Positions 60,635 to 64,000 of a DNA stretch of 64,000 bases are shown here, piece by piece. This DNA comes from Epiperipatus broadwayi (taxonomy: Eukaryota > Onychophora > Udeonychophora > Euonychophora > Peripatidae). The stretch covers positions 248,001 to 312,000 of the forward strand of contig JAQFVV010006541.1 of assembly GCA_028023455.1 (NCBI GenBank), read 5' to 3'. The translations under genes were made by a program, and so were the position numbers. The notes beneath the pieces are model-generated. The model did not search any database, was not told the DNA's origin, and saw only the letters and a list, made by a program, of their open reading frames with translations. Each line of letters starts with the position of its first letter. Position 1 is the first letter of the stretch.

Positions 60635-60756
60635 CTGAGAGCGCTGCAAATTATTGTGTTTTCAATTTCATTCTCATAGTTCTATAGCTAAACAGAGTTA
60701 AAAGTGGATGCTGCAGGGTTGCATTAGATCCTAAGATCTAGGTGCAGTGCTCTCAG

Positions 60757-60814
60757 AGCCAAAGCTCCTCACTGATGAAGGCCACAAGCCAGAACTAGTC
60801 TGGGGATATTGGAT
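60757..60814 (+). ncRNA. Family A hammerhead, one-base deletion
   Basis: GAAAC reads GAAC, the same loss as at 16698-16755 in copy A3, and outer stem I starts AGCCAA. Predicted inactive. Confidence 0.62.
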
Positions 60815-60931
60815 GAGTAGCTACTAGATAGGGATTTTATGCACAAGCCTTCTGGAATCCATTGATTACTCTGGTTGGCACAGGATGGCACTACTGTATG
60901 AAGAGTTTTGCCTTGTTTATAAGGAATACTA

Positions 60932-62746
60932 TTATTACTAATTATATACAAATCTCCAGTATTGAGTAGCTTTGAAAGAAAGACCTATGGTTAAAGTTAA
61001 TGCTGTTTTTTTTTTTACTGTGAAATCTTAATAATATGAAGGTAATATCTACCTGAAGAAATTTGATTTTTCGTAATAATGTTCATCTCCTTGATTTCTT
61101 TTTAATTATTTTTTTAAGTTGGTGTATTACTATTTATTTGTCCCATTCAGATTAACTTGGGATCAATACTACCAGGGATAATAATAATGTGTCTATTTAC
61201 CATAAACAATTGGGGGTGTATAGCTTTGCTTTTTATGTACCAGCATCCTGAAAAAAAAAATCCTCCATCTACTTAATAATAATAATAATAATAATAAACA
61301 TTTAGATATTACTTAGCAGCAGGTGTATCCCAACACCTTAGCAACGAAGACAGATATCCTAAATTCTACACCTCCAAGTCTTTATTATATATATTTCTTA
61401 AAGTCAGATCTTTGTGGGCGTATTTTAAAACATTAAATTTGTAACAATTACCCATTTAATAAGTAACTATTCTACAATAAACATGTCTAGAATAACACGT
61501 GATTTATTTACTATTAACTGATCAGTGTATTAGAAAAATATAAATAAAACTTTGACTTTTTGGAAAAACTATTAACACAGATGGTGAAAGTATTACACAT
61601 CGAAAATAATATAATAAACGGAAGCCCGTATTAACTGTTATCATTGTCATTTTATTAAATCAATCAATTATCTTCAGATATGTCATCGTACTTGTCTTGT
61701 TTATAAGATTTGAAGTAGCAGTGGAAATGTTTCTATTTTTGTCCGCTAGAGAGAGTTGGATAATGATGTATTGTGAAATGGTTTTTTTGATTTAATTGAA
61801 AAAAACGTTGCTAGAAATTAACATCGCTTCTAATTATTATATATTGCAAAGATTTATTTAAGTTTTTTTTTTTTTTTTGTCGCTGCTACGAGGAAGTTTT
61901 AGTTGAATAAATTACAGCTTTGATTTGTTAAAAGTAAAAAAATAAGACAGCTAGTTTGGGAAAGTGTTTAGAAGAACAAATGATGTAGTTTAGAATGAAA
62001 ATATAAATAATGAGCTGTCAAAAAAAATTTCAACGTATATTAAATGACTGTATTAGGAAAAAATATTTCTAAAAGAATATTTTGCTCCGAATAGAGACAG
62101 ATGTTTAAACTTAGCGTAAATCGAGAGGAAGCGAATTGAACATCTACACGTTTAATGAAAAATTGTGTATACTTAAATATTATAGTCTACAAACTGCATC
62201 TTGAGGTATGGATATTAAATTTCATGGAGAAAAATTTGAATTTACTGAAAAATAGATGTGAAGGATAGTTTGATAAATAGGTAAATGGATAATTATATAA
62301 TTTGATAAAGAAAAAGAAAGCAAATTATGTTGATAGGCAAATGTATAACTAGAGAGATAAAATATTTAAATAGCAAATAGTTATAGTAAGAAATTGAATA
62401 GAGAAATACATAGAAATCAAGTAGGCAGATTTTTAAATCTTTCAACTTTCTTGGAATGAAGGTGGTGCAGTTATTTTTTTTGTACAGAGTATGCGGAAAA
62501 AAAAAACAATCTAGCCAAATTTGGTAATGAGAACTCACAAAAATTATATTTGTTTTTGTGTGTATGTAAATGTGATATTAAATTAGTAGTAACTGGAAGA
62601 ATTTACTACCAATAAAAAAAAAATCAAAGATATTGACAATTAATAATTCTGGAAATAAATTTTTAAAAACGAAGAGAAAAATGCTAAAAGTACAGCATAA
62701 AAGAAATGGAGCATTATATCTATTTAGAGGTAAAAAATAAATTATC
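60932..62746. other. AT-rich sequence
   Basis: A (TAA)n run is at 61274-61297. No gene or other repeat family recognised; the frame at 62293-62538 has no domain. Confidence 0.5.
61274..61297. repeat. (TAA)n microsatellite
   Basis: About eight TAA units. Confidence 0.9.
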
Positions 62747-62759
62747 AAATTGCTTATTA

Positions 62760-62940
62760 AACAAAGCAAAACTCTACATACAGTAGTGTCATCTTGTGCC
62801 AACAAGAGCAATTAATGGATGCCAGCTTTGCCTTCTGGCATCCATTGATTGCTTTTGTTGGCACAAGATGGCACTACTGTATGGAGAGTTTTGCTTTGTT
62901 TATTAACAATTATGTGCTAGTATGAGATAGTGATCATGTG
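62760..62940. mobile_element. Family A mini fold-back, copy A11
   Basis: Flanked by a 13-bp direct repeat with one mismatch: AAATTGCTTATTA at 62747-62759 and AAATTGATTATTA at 62941-62953. Two arms of about 66 bp (62758-62823 and 62836-62903) are nearly perfect inverses with a 12-base loop. The ribozyme is deleted. The tail AACAATTATGTGCTAGTATG and GATCATGTG follows. Confidence 0.93.
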
Positions 62941-62953
62941 AAATTGATTATTA

Positions 62954-64000
62954 GTTGGAAATTAATAGGAAGCATAGACATTGGAAGTAATGCAATAGAG
63001 CTGTAATCCCGAGATATTGATTTTCAGAGTCTGCACATAACATAGCTCAAAAATGATCAAATGTTTTGGTTTTTTTTTTTTTTTAGAAAAAAGGAAGTTC
63101 AAACCCTATAAATGATGGCATTGGGCTATGATCTATGGATCTTGGGTTTCAGAGTTTGCTGTTTTACAGCTGCATCAAATCATGCAGATTACATGGACAT
63201 TTAAATTACTAGTAAAATGAAATGCATATTCAGATGGATAACAGATTTGATAATAATAAAAATGATGGGTGAGTGAAATCTTAAGGAAATGAATTTCTGT
63301 ATAACATTGTTTAAAGAGGTATCATTCTCCTCTCTTTTTCAGGTACTGCTGGTCTGACCAGTGATAGTATTACTAAAATGAAGCTTTAGGTTTATGAATA
63401 TGGAATTTAAGGTGATGCTCTTTGCCATGAAGCTATTCTGCCAAAAGCAATGTCAGTAGAAATTTTGTATATTTATAAGATGGTCTTTCCAGTTTCTCCT
63501 TTTTTCCTAAGAGCAAGATTAATTAATGACTTCCAAAAATTATGTATTATCCCACTAGACTGACTTATGGGATTATCAGCATTGCCATGACAGATTATTT
63601 CAATTTTCTTCTTTGTATTTTCCCCTTCTATTCATTATTTTTGTATTTTCCTAACCAAACATAAATTCACTGATACAATCATGTGCTGCTATTTTAGATA
63701 TATCTTCAGGGAGAGGAGGTTCTAATCATCAGTTTGTGCTCTTTCAGTTGGTTTTCAATGGACCAAATAGTTTCATCAATATACATCCCTTTCACATTTA
63801 CATGGTATTTCATAGAAGACCTTTTTGTTTTTCATTATTTGAAGTTTTAAGTTTTGTAGATGTTAGAATTCATTATAGTGTGATACAGCTTTGGAAAACT
63901 GTTTTAATATTATATTGATTGCAGATTTGCTTTATTTTGTTTGATATTCCAGCTTTGTATGGATACACTGTAGTATCTTTTTTCATTAGATATTTTTTGT
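62954..64000. other. AT-rich sequence
   Basis: No recognised gene. The 77-codon minus-strand frame at 62578-62811 (overlapping copy A11) and the 60-codon plus-strand frame at 63736-63918 have no known domain. Confidence 0.45.

Larger units (their letters stand above)
60429..60916. mobile_element. Family A fold-back retroelement, copy A10
   Basis: Flanked by a perfect 15-bp direct repeat TTATAAGGAATACTA at 60414-60428 and 60917-60931. It starts with the tail (AACATCACATGATCATT, CTAGCACATAATTGTTA), then two inverted arms, each with a ribozyme, and ends at GAGTTTTGCCTTGT. The 60-codon minus-strand frame at 60769-60951 is repeat sequence. Confidence 0.95.

Noticed and set aside
10281-62940. Family A as MITEs or fold-back DNA transposons, judging from the long terminal inverted repeats.
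   Set aside because: The flanking duplications vary from 9 to 15 bp, and one-armed copies (A7, A9) also have proper duplications, so inverted ends are not needed for movement.
1-64000. CRISPR array, bacterial operon or phage features.
   Set aside because: No regularly spaced direct repeats with unique spacers, no dense coding, and many eukaryotic retroelement traits.

Overview
The window looks like a piece of AT-rich invertebrate nuclear DNA, with no convincing host protein-coding gene. The eukaryotic reading rests on decayed non-LTR retrotransposons (RTE-type and a second LINE clade), tRNA-like SINE pieces, long (TA)n, (CA)n and (TAA)n microsatellites and a very low gene density. The lineage cannot be fixed from sequence alone. 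A mollusc or another lophotrochozoan is a guess.

The main content is a set of short, non-coding, fold-back repeats carrying self-cleaving hammerhead ribozyme motifs. I separate three families by their ribozymes. Family A has 11 copies from 10.3 to 62.9 kb. Family B has two subfamilies: B-I at 5.4-10.2 kb and B-II at 52.0-53.0 and 58.8-59.9 kb. Family C lies at 13.3-13.7 and 46.0-47.4 kb. Each has the type I hammerhead layout: a CUGANGA box, a short stem II, a GAAA box, a very short palindromic stem III, a UH cleavage site, and a stem I of two helices around an internal loop or bulge. Family C departs from the consensus in the first box. Eight family A copies and both B-II arrays are bounded by direct repeats of 9-15 bp whose length differs from copy to copy, as expected for target-primed retrotransposition. 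Families B-II and C also contain head-to-tail units about 470 and 400 bp long, one ribozyme per unit, joined to inverted units. This matches what is known of Penelope-like elements and small retrozymes. No Penelope-type protein is encoded here, so the copies would be non-autonomous.

Layout. 1-5.4 kb: AT-rich, with one hammerhead-like relic near 0.67 kb. 5.4-10.2 kb: B-I cluster interrupted by a broken RTE reverse transcriptase (5.66-6.84 kb). 10.3-17.2 kb: A copies, a C copy, microsatellites, a small fold-back (D) and a tRNA-like piece. 17.2-25.9 kb: diverged repeats, an ankyrin-like open segment at 20 kb (minus strand) and the largest A copy (21.5-22.3 kb). 25.9-28.9 kb and 43.6-46.0 kb: two long non-coding elements set in (TA)n with similar ends and a terminal hairpin. 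31-42 kb: SINEs, RTE scraps, four A copies and a 118-bp tandem array interrupted by one A copy. 46-47.4 kb: C array. 50.6-51.4 kb: fold-back family E. 52-53 and 58.8-59.9 kb: B-II arrays. 55.2-58.1 kb: a recently broken LINE with a poly(A) tail. 60.4-62.9 kb: two more A copies.

The LINE reverse transcriptases are the only enzymes recognisable here. Each has at least two stop codons and a frameshift in its remaining coding part, so neither can be working from this locus.
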